Assembly (NCBI GenBank): GCA_017379255.1
Contig: JAFNWZ010000419.1
Span: 1 to 7,797, forward strand
Length of the DNA stretch: 7,797 bases
Direction: 5' to 3'
From: Akkermansia sp.
GTDB taxonomy: Bacteria; Verrucomicrobiota; Verrucomicrobiia; Verrucomicrobiales; Akkermansiaceae
This document shows positions 1 to 6,162 of this stretch, piece by piece. Positions within the stretch are counted from its first letter, which is position 1. Each line of letters starts with the position of its first letter. A program made the position numbers and the translations under genes. The notes beneath the pieces were generated by a model. That model made no database searches. It was given only the letters and a program-made list of their open reading frames with translations, and was not told where the DNA came from.

Positions 1-266
1 ACAGCGTCACGCTGCATGCCTGCACGGTGGAGGATGCCTGCCTCATCGGCATGGGCGCGGTGGTGCTGGATGGCGCCGTGGTGGGCCATGGCTCCATCGT
101 GGGTGCGCATGCGCTGGTGACCAAGGGCACCATCATTCCCCCGCATAGTCTGGTGCTTGGTTCTCCTGCCAGGGTGGTGAAACAACTGCCGCCGGAGACG
201 GAACAGGCCAACATTGACCACGCGAAGGATTACGTCCGCCTGGCGCGTGAGTATGCTGCCAGGTAG
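1..266 (+). CDS. Gamma-class carbonic anhydrase-like protein, 3' part only
   Basis: This is the C-terminal part of a left-handed beta-helix (hexapeptide repeat) protein of the gamma-carbonic anhydrase/YrdA/PaaY group. The reading frame is open from base 3 through the window edge, so the 5' end lies outside. What is visible starts with SVTLHACTV, which matches the family's LHGCTI segment; the His at 15-17 corresponds to one of the zinc-ligand histidines, and the usual Gly is Ala here. It continues with hexapeptide turns (LIGMGAVVLDGAVV, then SIVGAHALV) and the hallmark LVLGSPARVVK, followed by a C-terminal helix ending in Tyr-Ala-Ala-Arg. The family includes zinc enzymes that hydrate CO2 as trimers and homologues with acyltransferase or unknown roles. 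The catalytic N-terminal half cannot be seen, so activity is not assured. The family match is secure; the substrate is unknown. Confidence 0.9.
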   Translation, partial: SVTLHACTVEDACLIGMGAVVLDGAVVGHGSIVGAHALVTKGTIIPPHSLVLGSPARVVKQLPPETEQANIDHAKDYVRLAREYAAR

Positions 267-282
267 CCGGGATGCTATTTGC

Positions 283-311
283 TTTACAATCTTCTGCCAG
301 AGCGGTATAAT
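283..311 (+). promoter_or_regulatory. Sigma70-type promoter for the exported-protein pair
   Basis: TTTACA (283-288) lies exactly 17 bp upstream of TATAAT (306-311), giving a 5/6 match at -35 and 6/6 at -10 with ideal spacing. It sits in the 55-bp gap after the carbonic anhydrase-like gene. Transcription would be expected to begin about 6-8 bases after the -10 box, near 317-319, only a few bases before the ATG at 322. If it is used, the GGAGG at 312-316 would lie outside the mRNA. The assignment rests on consensus match only. Confidence 0.6.
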
Positions 312-316
312 GGAGG
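312..316 (+). promoter_or_regulatory. Shine-Dalgarno site that sets the start at 322
   Basis: GGAGG is 5 bases upstream of the ATG at 322. It supports this start over the in-frame ATGs at 214 and 310: the ATG at 310 overlaps the TATAAT box, and 214 lies inside the preceding gene. It can act only on transcripts that begin upstream of 312, for example read-through from the carbonic anhydrase-like gene, because the promoter at 283-311 predicts a start just downstream of it. Confidence 0.55.
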
Positions 317-321
317 TAGTG

Positions 322-2157
322 ATGAAACGCCTGCTTTTAGTTTTATTTGTGAGTGTGTGGTGCGCGCTGCGGCCTGTGCATGGAGGCCCGGAGGCGCTTC
401 TGGCGCAGGAGGTTCAGTCTGCGCCCGCGGCTGAGTTGGGCCCGAAAGCCCGTGCCAGGGTGTTCCCGGCGCTGGCGGCTCTGCCGGCAGATACGGATTC
501 GTTTTTTGCAGTATCGAAATTGGGGGAAGCTTTAGCAGGCGGTCTGGCGGCTGTGATTCCCGGGGCAGATGCCGTAGCGGAACTGGATGGTTTTGCTCTG
601 GGAATGAGTGAAGCTGCGGTTCGTGATTTAGAACGGCTGATGCCGCTTTTCCAGGTATTGAGCCAGGCGGAGGCCATTGCCGCCGACCAGTGGAGCGAAA
701 AAGCTACGCCGGAGGCGGCGCGTGCCATTGTGGCGCAGCAGCGCGAGTCCCGGCACCGGGCAGGTGAATTGCTGGTGCAGGCAACGCGGGATTTTCATCT
801 GGCACCCATCTATGCGGTGCTTACCTGCAAGCCCGGAAGCGAAGCCCTGCTGCACCAGCTTTCTGTGTTGCCGCTTATGGTGCCGGTAGAGGCCGATGGC
901 CCGTTGGTGCTGATGGCACGTGGCTCCAGCCGTGGGTTTTATCTGCGCGGCGATTCCTTGGATTTAAGCCAGGCAGACCTTGCGCCTGAGCATGAGACTG
1001 AGATTTCCCGGAATCTGCAGCATGCTCGTCTGTATGTGATGGCCGAGGTGATTGGCAACAAGCTGGTGCTTGCCGTTTGCAGCAACCTGGATGAGGTGAA
1101 ACTGCCCCGGCGAGCGGCCCAATCCCTGCTGGGCACGCCTGGAATGGCGGCCTTTGATTCGCTGATGGAACGCGATGCGGTGGCCCTGGGGGTCAGCAGC
1201 CCGGCGGTGGTGAAGATGCGCGAGGAGTTGAACCTTTCCGCCTACCGTGGGGCAGCTGCGTTCATCGGGGCAGTGTTCAAGCGCCTTGGAGAGGAAAATG
1301 CCGCCATGGGCTCGGCTGCAAAGGCGGTGGACCAGTTGCTGCAGCAGCTGGAGGTTTTACTTAAACCCGCGCAGGGGGCGGAACAGATGATGCTCTGGCG
1401 TGAGCCGGATGGGTTCTGCCTGCAGCTCGTCACCGATGCGGGCGATATGGGCTTTGCGCCAGGTGTGCTGAGCTATGGTGCGCATCATGATGCCCCGGGC
1501 ACTTTGTTTTTTGCTGAAAGTACGCCGATGACCGGCTTGCCTGCGGTGGATGTTCCCGGATTGTTCCAATTGGTGGAAGAGGTGCAGCAGGCCTACATCA
1601 ATACCTTACTGCCGGAATACGCAGAAGCGGAAGCACGTTCGCTGCGCGAGCTGCAGCAGGCACGCCCCGGTCTGGAAAAGCTTGCCGCCGGAGGGCAGAA
1701 GATAGCCTCTGCGCTGGGTGGCAGCGTGGCTGTACTGGTGCAGGAGGGGGATGCGGCAATGCCTGCTGCCTTTTCTCTGCGGGCAGATGTTGCCGATGCC
1801 CCGGTGCTCGATGAAGGAATCCGCCAGATTCAGGAAGCAGCTGCGGAGCTGGAGCTGCCAGCCTGCTTTGGTGGCGCAGGCCCGCTGCAGGTGCAGCAGC
1901 AGGATAATGCCGTGCTGGTGAGCACGGGGCGTGGCCTCCCGCTGGCATTGCCTCAGGGGGGGACGGCGGTGCAGGGTGGATCTGTGTTTTCTTTGAATGT
2001 TCAGGCTCTGGCCCGTGAGCTGAATCGCGTCAGAGCCTCTGAGGCAGATGCCGCGGCTATGCTGGCATCTGCGGTGAAAAAACTGGAAGGCGCTTCAACA
2101 ATTCGCGGCAAGCGCTTGTACTCGACGCTGCGGGTGGTGTTGAACAAGAATAATTGA
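322..2157 (+). CDS. Exported protein of unknown function, two-lobed
   Basis: This 611-aa protein has no family I can name with certainty. Residues 1-21 form a typical Sec signal peptide: Lys-Arg, then a Leu/Val-rich core, with likely cleavage after Val-His-Gly. There is no convincing lipobox, so it is predicted to be periplasmic or secreted. The mature part is Ala/Leu/Gln-rich with no later membrane segment. A segment at 53-70 (LPADTDSFFAVSKLGEAL) is the kind of opening strand-helix seen in large exported proteins of the DUF3352 sort; this likeness is weak and from memory. A comparable segment near 391-412 (PGTLFFAEST) and two strand segments (KLVLAVCSNLDEVKLP at 247-262; AVLVSTGRGLPLALP at 530-544) suggest two repeated lobes, about 50-305 and 385-611. 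No catalytic motif is evident. The start at 322 is chosen by the GGAGG and the signal peptide. It is followed after 18 bp by the transglutaminase-like gene, so the two are probably cotranscribed. Confidence 0.85.
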   Translation: MKRLLLVLFVSVWCALRPVHGGPEALLAQEVQSAPAAELGPKARARVFPALAALPADTDSFFAVSKLGEALAGGLAAVIPGADAVAELDGFALGMSEAAVRDLERLMPLFQVLSQAEAIAADQWSEKATPEAARAIVAQQRESRHRAGELLVQATRDFHLAPIYAVLTCKPGSEALLHQLSVLPLMVPVEADGPLVLMARGSSRGFYLRGDSLDLSQADLAPEHETEISRNLQHARLYVMAEVIGNKLVLAVCSNLDEVKLPRRAAQSLLGTPGMAAFDSLMERDAVALGVSSPAVVKMREELNLSAYRGAAAFIGAVFKRLGEENAAMGSAAKAVDQLLQQLEVLLKPAQGAEQMMLWREPDGFCLQLVTDAGDMGFAPGVLSYGAHHDAPGTLFFAESTPMTGLPAVDVPGLFQLVEEVQQAYINTLLPEYAEAEARSLRELQQARPGLEKLAAGGQKIASALGGSVAVLVQEGDAAMPAAFSLRADVADAPVLDEGIRQIQEAAAELELPACFGGAGPLQVQQQDNAVLVSTGRGLPLALPQGGTAVQGGSVFSLNVQALARELNRVRASEADAAAMLASAVKKLEGASTIRGKRLYSTLRVVLNKNN

Positions 2158-2175
2158 GAGTCCTGATTTCTGTGC

Positions 2176-4170
2176 ATGAATGGTAAAATAATCTGGCTGT
2201 TGCTCTCTTTGTTTCTGCTGGTGCAGGTGGGATATGGCAACAGCGTGGAGAAGGCGCGGCGTGTGGCTGGTGTGGCGGCGTCTGATAAGTTGCTGAAACC
2301 AGAGGAAATCTGGAATCCTTTGGCTGGCGATGCCCGGCAATATGTAGGACCGTTGGATGCACAGCCCAGTGAACGCTTCCGGGTGGGGAGTGTTATTCCT
2401 GCCCGGATTGCCAGTGAAAAGGATTTGTGGCGCACGCTCAATGGTATGCACCGGGTTCTGGAGGGGAAACGCGAAATCAGGCTTGCTGGTGGTGTTTCTG
2501 AGCGCAAACTGAAGAATTGGCTGCGCGATTTTAACAACACGTTGACAATGATGGCTGTAGCGTGGCGCAATGAGGAGGGCTTGTACCTGTATGTCTATTA
2601 CCTTACAGAGGCCCGCATATTGGCTGCGTTCCTGAATCCGGAAATGGAGCATAAGCTTGACAATGAGGAAAAGCGGGTTCTGAAGGGATGCTGCAACTGG
2701 ATAAGTGCGAATATCCGCAAAGGGATGCCGAATCTCCTTAAAATCCGCATGGTGAATGATGCGGTGATTGATAATACGGAATACAAGCTCTCCTGCGGTA
2801 AAACGGCAGACGTCGTGCTGAAAGGGCTGGGTAAGTGCGCGGCGTATACGACCGCGACGCAGCTGCTACTGCACATGCTGGGCATTGATAACCGTTATGT
2901 GCATGGAGATGTGACCACCGCCACCATGTCTCATGCCTGGAATCTGGTGGATGTGAACGGGGAGTGGTACCACATGGATACCACATGGAATGACCCGGAA
3001 GGCTATTCGTATTTCCTGCTGAATGATGAAGAAATGGGGATTGACCACTCCTGGCCGTCTAAGGAGGATAAGCTGGGATTGAGATACCCGGAGGGACCGG
3101 AGCTGAACCAGTATCATTTCTTTACCCGCGCTGATTATTCAGACCGGGAAAAACCAGAAAAGGAACCGCTTTTCCCTGTGGATTCAGAATGTACTACACC
3201 GGGGGAAATGTGGAAACAGATGACCGCTGGTTACGAACACGAAGCGGCTGTCCTGTCAGATAAGGAAGATACTTCCTCGGAAAAGGAGATCCCCGTGCTG
3301 CCTCCGCTGTTGCAACCGGATAGAACCGCAGAAGAGAATGCGGTGCAGAAGAAGGGGGGAACATACACCGTGGCGAATGAAGAGGAACTCGATAAGGCAC
3401 TGCATGCCTGTGCTTCTGCGCTGGAAGGCCCGGAAATCAAGCTGCAGCTGAAAGACAACACCACTTTGTACCATTTCCGCTATTGGTTGAAGAAGTGCCA
3501 TATCCATTCCCATATCCGCGCGTATTCTTATACCTCTAACCGTAAGAAACCGACGGACAAGAACCCTCTGATTACGCTCAAGGTGGAATACTGGCCGCAT
3601 GTACGCCTCATCAGCGCGGCGAAGAATGACGATGCCTGCAAGCAGTTGACGAGTGATGAGCGGGTCGCCCTTGTTGAATGCCAGGAGATTGCAAAAATAT
3701 ACAGTGCAAAGTGGATGCTTCGCCGCCAGAAGATGGATAACGTGTACCTGCATGTTCTCAATAACGTGGAGTGGAAGCCTGGGGAATCCACGGTGCTTTC
3801 AGCCCTCCGTAAGCGGGAAAGTGGAAGCCTGGGCATGGCGGAAACGCTGCATGTGGTGTACTCTCTGCTGAAAATCAAGTCTCTGATGGTCCACGGGCGT
3901 ACAGATAAGGAGCTGCAGGCCTGGAATATGGTGCAGCACCTTGGGAAACGCTGGTATCATGCCGTTGTGGCGCAGGATGCAGAGGCTCGTACCAGGCACC
4001 GCCACGTTACCAAGTGGAACCGCTGTGGTGATGAGCGTATGCGCAAGACTCATGTCTGGTATGAGGATGAGGTGCCCGAAGCTGCCCAGCCTGAACCCGA
4101 TGCAGCGGAAGCAGTGCAGACGGTGGAAAAAAAGACAGGCCAGAAAATCAATTTCCCCCGGATAAAGTAA
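2176..4170 (+). CDS. Exported transglutaminase-like protein with a degenerate second copy
   Basis: This 664-aa protein begins with a signal peptide (residues 1-21, likely cleaved after Gly-Tyr-Gly), so it acts outside the cytoplasm. Residues about 75-300 hold a transglutaminase-like (papain-fold) domain with the full triad: Cys221 in GKCAAY, His253 in SHAWNLV, Asp268 in WYHMDTTWND. Such bacterial domains act as transamidases or as cysteine proteases/amidases; the substrate here is unknown. An acidic, Lys- and Pro-rich linker (about 321-395) leads to a second copy, about 396-630. It aligns along its length (LQAWNMV with SHAWNLV; RWYHAVV with EWYHMDT) but has Ser551, Gln581 and Val597 where Cys, His and Asp should be. 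The second copy is therefore probably non-catalytic and could serve in binding or structure. A Glu/Ala/Pro-rich tail follows. The ATG has no clear ribosome binding site; with only 18 bp after the previous stop, translational coupling is possible. A terminator abuts the stop codon. Confidence 0.9.
   Translation: MNGKIIWLLLSLFLLVQVGYGNSVEKARRVAGVAASDKLLKPEEIWNPLAGDARQYVGPLDAQPSERFRVGSVIPARIASEKDLWRTLNGMHRVLEGKREIRLAGGVSERKLKNWLRDFNNTLTMMAVAWRNEEGLYLYVYYLTEARILAAFLNPEMEHKLDNEEKRVLKGCCNWISANIRKGMPNLLKIRMVNDAVIDNTEYKLSCGKTADVVLKGLGKCAAYTTATQLLLHMLGIDNRYVHGDVTTATMSHAWNLVDVNGEWYHMDTTWNDPEGYSYFLLNDEEMGIDHSWPSKEDKLGLRYPEGPELNQYHFFTRADYSDREKPEKEPLFPVDSECTTPGEMWKQMTAGYEHEAAVLSDKEDTSSEKEIPVLPPLLQPDRTAEENAVQKKGGTYTVANEEELDKALHACASALEGPEIKLQLKDNTTLYHFRYWLKKCHIHSHIRAYSYTSNRKKPTDKNPLITLKVEYWPHVRLISAAKNDDACKQLTSDERVALVECQEIAKIYSAKWMLRRQKMDNVYLHVLNNVEWKPGESTVLSALRKRESGSLGMAETLHVVYSLLKIKSLMVHGRTDKELQAWNMVQHLGKRWYHAVVAQDAEARTRHRHVTKWNRCGDERMRKTHVWYEDEVPEAAQPEPDAAEAVQTVEKKTGQKINFPRIK
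3770..3833 (+). repeat. 14-bp direct repeat, 50 bp apart, inside the degenerate domain
   Basis: AGTGGAAGCCTGGG occurs at 3770-3783 and again at 3820-3833. The 50-bp offset is not a multiple of three, so the copies are read in different frames: Trp-Lys-Pro-Gly in the first and Ser-Gly-Ser-Leu-Gly in the second. The second copy covers Ser551, the position equivalent to the catalytic cysteine. It may be chance or a trace of a local templated change. Confidence 0.5.
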
Positions 4171-4172
4171 AA

Positions 4173-4207
4173 AACAAACCCCGCCGGTTCAGGCGGGGCT
4201 TGTTTTT
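4173..4207. terminator. Bidirectional intrinsic terminator
   Basis: CCCCGCC (4179-4185) pairs with GGCGGGG (4192-4198) around a 6-base loop. After one mismatch the stem extends through AACAA (4173-4177) with TTGTT (4200-4204). A T-run (4203-4207) follows on the + strand, and an A-run at 4169-4174 gives a U-tract on the - strand. It starts immediately after the stop codon of the transglutaminase-like gene, and the stop codon of the convergent AP2-like gene (4209-4211) lies at its other edge, so one hairpin serves both. Confidence 0.9.
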
Positions 4208-4208
4208 C

Positions 4209-4484
4209 TTATTTGAGCGCAGGGGCTGGCTGAAGCTCCGGCTCTTCTTCTGCGCCGCTCTTGAAGCGCTCGAACACGCCCCGCGGGTCTTCCGGCGTGC
4301 GCTTCAATGCTTCGAAAATCCGGTCTCTCATTTCCACCGCTGCTTTGAATGCTGCTTCCTCACTGCCATACTGGCGGTCAGAGAAGTACTTGGTGAACTG
4401 ATTCCACTTGCGGCAGATGCTGAGTCTCCACCCCTGGAAGGAGGTGGTCTCGTATGTGTATCGGGTAATGTTACGTTGGGTCAT
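4209..4484 (-). CDS. Small AP2/ERF-like DNA-binding protein
   Basis: This 91-aa protein has a central segment (18-60) matching the bacterial form of the AP2 domain: a strand region GWRLSICRKWNQFTKYFSD (18-36), a Tyr-Gly turn, then an amphipathic helix with AAFKAAVEMRD. The same pattern (GWR-x-x-I, a basic strand, YFS-x-x-x-YG, AA-x-x-RD) is found in phage and homing-endonuclease accessory domains and in short standalone bacterial proteins, where it contacts DNA through a three-stranded sheet. The C-terminal tail (77-90) is Glu/Pro/Ala-rich. Nothing else is fused to it: there is no nuclease or integrase domain. The ATG at 4482-4484 is the only Met before the domain, and no Shine-Dalgarno site is visible. 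It stands alone, convergent with the transglutaminase-like gene. Its targets are unknown; a role as a small regulator or a remnant of a mobile-element protein are both possible. Confidence 0.65.
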   Translation of the reverse strand: MTQRNITRYTYETTSFQGWRLSICRKWNQFTKYFSDRQYGSEEAAFKAAVEMRDRIFEALKRTPEDPRGVFERFKSGAEEEPELQPAPALK

Positions 4485-4591
4485 ATTGTAGTTGCCGGGT
4501 TAGTTCCGGATGCGCCCATACTGCCACATCTTGATACTGGTGGCAATCTAATTTGCTAAATGTTCGATATCACTCACTAAATGATTAGTAT
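4485..4591. other. Intergenic region upstream of the AP2-like gene
   Basis: This gap separates the AP2-like start from the phosphofructokinase terminator and becomes A+T-rich toward 4545-4600. It contains two inverted repeats: TGCCAC (4522-4527) with GTGGCA (4540-4545), and ACTAA (4576-4580) with TTAGT (4585-4589). Either could be an operator or a leader hairpin for the AP2-like gene. I see no convincing -35/-10 pair on the - strand and no small gene. Confidence 0.4.
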
Positions 4592-4631
4592 ATAAAACAG
4601 AAATGGAGCTGCCGGTATCGGCAGCTCCATT
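4592..4631 (-). terminator. Intrinsic terminator of the phosphofructokinase gene
   Basis: A perfect 13-bp stem (4602-4614 with 4619-4631; core GGAGCTGCCG/CGGCAGCTCC) carries a GTAT loop. On the - strand it is followed by a U-rich stretch (complement of 4592-4601, TCTGTTTTAT). It lies about 30 bp beyond the stop codon of the kinase gene, which it should terminate. It also insulates the AP2-like gene. Confidence 0.88.
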
Positions 4632-4662
4632 GAATCTGAAACCTATGCAGGTATGCCTGCTA

Positions 4663-5916
4663 TTAGCAGCAGGGCTGGGCAAGAATCTTGCGCAGACGGG
4701 CAAAGCGGGGCAGGGATTCGGCAGTCTTCATGCCGGTAGCACCCTGGATGAGGGGCAGGGCATAGTCGATGAATGCCATTTCCACGTTGTTGCCTGCGGC
4801 GTTGATCCATTCGCGGGGAACCTTGCGCTCGAAATTGGCTACGCTGGCCAGGGGCAGGAGCTTCATCTCGCACTTGTAGTTGCCTTCCTCGTCGGTGGTG
4901 CGCTCGAAAGCGGGCATCTTGTCGGTGTCGCCAGCCACAGCGGCTTCCACAGCGGTCTTACCGGCGAGGTAAGCCTCGTGGGCATCGGTGGCGGAGCCCA
5001 GGTGCGTAGCGCAGCGCTGCAGCAGGGAGGGCTCGATGGCGCGAACCTTGGCGCTGGTCACGCGGGCACGCACGATTTCGGCCAGCTTGTTGGCAAGGCC
5101 GCCCAGCTGGGCGTGGCCGAAGCCGTCGTTGCTGTTGGTCTTGGCTTCGGAGATGAAGTTGCCGTCCTTGTCGTGGATGCCTTCGGAAACCACCACGAGG
5201 CACTTGCCGGTGGCATTGTAGATCTTCTCCACGTCGCACAGGAAGCTTTCCATGTCGAAGTCAACCTCGGGGAGGTAGATGAGGTCGGGACCAGCACCGG
5301 CGTAGGTGGCCAGGGCGGAGGCGGCGGTGAGCCAGCCGGCGTGACGCCCCATCACTTCGATGATGGTCACCATACCGGTGTCGTAGCAGCAGGCATCGTG
5401 CTTCACTTCCATCACGGAGGTGGCGATGTACTTGGCTGCAGAGGCGAAGCCGGGGCAGTGGTCAGTGCCGAAGAGGTCGTTGTCGATGGTCTTCGGAATG
5501 CCCATCACGCGGCATTCGTAGCCGCTCTTCTCCATGAACTTGGAAATCTTGTTGCAGGTGTCCATGGAGTCGTTACCGCCGTTGTAGAAGAAGTAGCGCA
5601 CGTCGAACTTCTTGAATGTCTCCAGCAGCTTCTCATAGTCGGTGGGGTCAACATCCGGGTTCTTCATCTTGTAGCGGCAGGTGCCCAGGGCGGAGGAGGG
5701 GGTGAACTTCAGCAGTTCAAGCTCCACCGGGTCTTCCATGCCCATGTCGTAAAGCTTGCCGTCCAGCACGCCGCGGATACCGTTGGCGGCACCCAGCACG
5801 CGGGTGATCTGAGGAGCGTTGAGAGCGGTCTGGATAGCACCCAGAACGCTGGCGTTAATCACAGCGGTAGGACCGCCGGACTGACCGATGATGCATGCAC
5901 CTTTGAGTTCGTTCAT
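4663..5916 (-). CDS. Pyrophosphate-dependent 6-phosphofructokinase
   Basis: This 417-aa enzyme phosphorylates fructose 6-phosphate to fructose 1,6-bisphosphate with PPi as donor (EC 2.7.1.90). The reaction is reversible in the cytoplasm, so it can serve glycolysis and gluconeogenesis. Visible motifs in order are GQSGGPTAVINAS (11-23, phosphoryl-donor loop), NGGNDSMDT (112-120), PKTIDND (141-147, catalytic Asp) and MGRHAGWL (189-196, sugar-phosphate binding), with SEGI at 244-247. Asp116 and Lys142 stand where the ATP-dependent E. coli enzyme has Gly104 and Gly124; these two changes mark PPi-using enzymes. The motif reads GGND rather than GGDD, a variant I believe belongs to one PPi-PFK subgroup. 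The gene is monocistronic, with its own terminator. The ATG at 5914-5916 has no clear ribosome binding site. TTA, CTA and TCA codons are wholly absent, a sign of strong codon bias and probably high expression. Confidence 0.95.
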   Translation of the reverse strand: MNELKGACIIGQSGGPTAVINASVLGAIQTALNAPQITRVLGAANGIRGVLDGKLYDMGMEDPVELELLKFTPSSALGTCRYKMKNPDVDPTDYEKLLETFKKFDVRYFFYNGGNDSMDTCNKISKFMEKSGYECRVMGIPKTIDNDLFGTDHCPGFASAAKYIATSVMEVKHDACCYDTGMVTIIEVMGRHAGWLTAASALATYAGAGPDLIYLPEVDFDMESFLCDVEKIYNATGKCLVVVSEGIHDKDGNFISEAKTNSNDGFGHAQLGGLANKLAEIVRARVTSAKVRAIEPSLLQRCATHLGSATDAHEAYLAGKTAVEAAVAGDTDKMPAFERTTDEEGNYKCEMKLLPLASVANFERKVPREWINAAGNNVEMAFIDYALPLIQGATGMKTAESLPRFARLRKILAQPCC

Positions 5917-6127
5917 GATATGAAGAATGTGTAGATGTATTATGTTGGTTTTCTTATTCCCGCCGCCATCGTATCTGATGAGGAAGGGAGACCGCCATTA
6001 GCGGGCGCGCTATTCTACTCCTATTATGGAGGGTTGGCAAGCAAAATAACCGCTTGCGCCTGGCTTGCCGGCAGAAAAATGGAAGCATGGCGGGCAGCCT
6101 GGGCCGTTTTGGGGCTGCAGGTTCTCC
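5917..6127. other. Divergent intergenic region between the kinase and TatD genes
   Basis: This stretch separates two divergent genes. On the - strand a CATAAT (5939-5944) about 22 bp before the kinase ATG could be its -10 box, but no good -35 lies 17 bp upstream. GGCAAGC (6036-6042) can pair with GCTTGC (6052-6057, 6 bp) or GCTTGCC (6063-6069, 7 bp), two mutually exclusive hairpins. An open frame runs into TatD from 5935, but its translation looks non-coding and it contains the TatD promoter. Nothing else is evident. Confidence 0.45.
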
Positions 6128-6156
6128 TTGACAATGGGGCGGCTCTGGTGTATACG
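6128..6156 (+). promoter_or_regulatory. Sigma70-type promoter for the TatD-family gene
   Basis: A perfect TTGACA (6128-6133) is followed after 17 bp by TATACG (6151-6156, 4/6 match). Expected initiation about 6-8 bases after the -10 box falls at 6162-6164, on the ATG at 6163. The transcript would then be leaderless. The -10 match is modest, so this is a prediction from spacing and the -35 box. Confidence 0.5.
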
Positions 6157-6162
6157 GTGCGC

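Noticed and set aside
214..321. In-frame upstream ATGs (214 and 310) for the 611-aa exported protein
   Set aside because: ATG 214 lies within the carbonic anhydrase-like gene and ATG 310 overlaps the TATAAT box. The signal peptide and GGAGG both fit 322.
2001..2652. Overlapping - strand open frames of 185-189 codons across the end of the exported-protein gene
   Set aside because: They cross two convincing + strand genes, have no start signals or recognisable domains, and their composition is that of antisense shadows.
4200..4559. 119-codon + strand frame opposite the AP2-like gene
   Set aside because: It begins in the terminator T-tract, has no upstream signals, and is the complement of the better supported AP2-like gene.
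4603..5934. Long open frame (443 codons) on the + strand opposite phosphofructokinase
   Set aside because: It is in codon register with the kinase and is explained by the absence of TTA, CTA and TCA codons there. The translation is Gly/His/Val-rich with no recognisable domain, and it begins inside the terminator hairpin.
5935..6162. 76-codon in-frame extension upstream of the TatD start
   Set aside because: TatD proteins begin at Met-Ile-Ile-Asp-Thr-His, and the extension contains the predicted TTGACA promoter and resembles no known N-terminal domain or signal.
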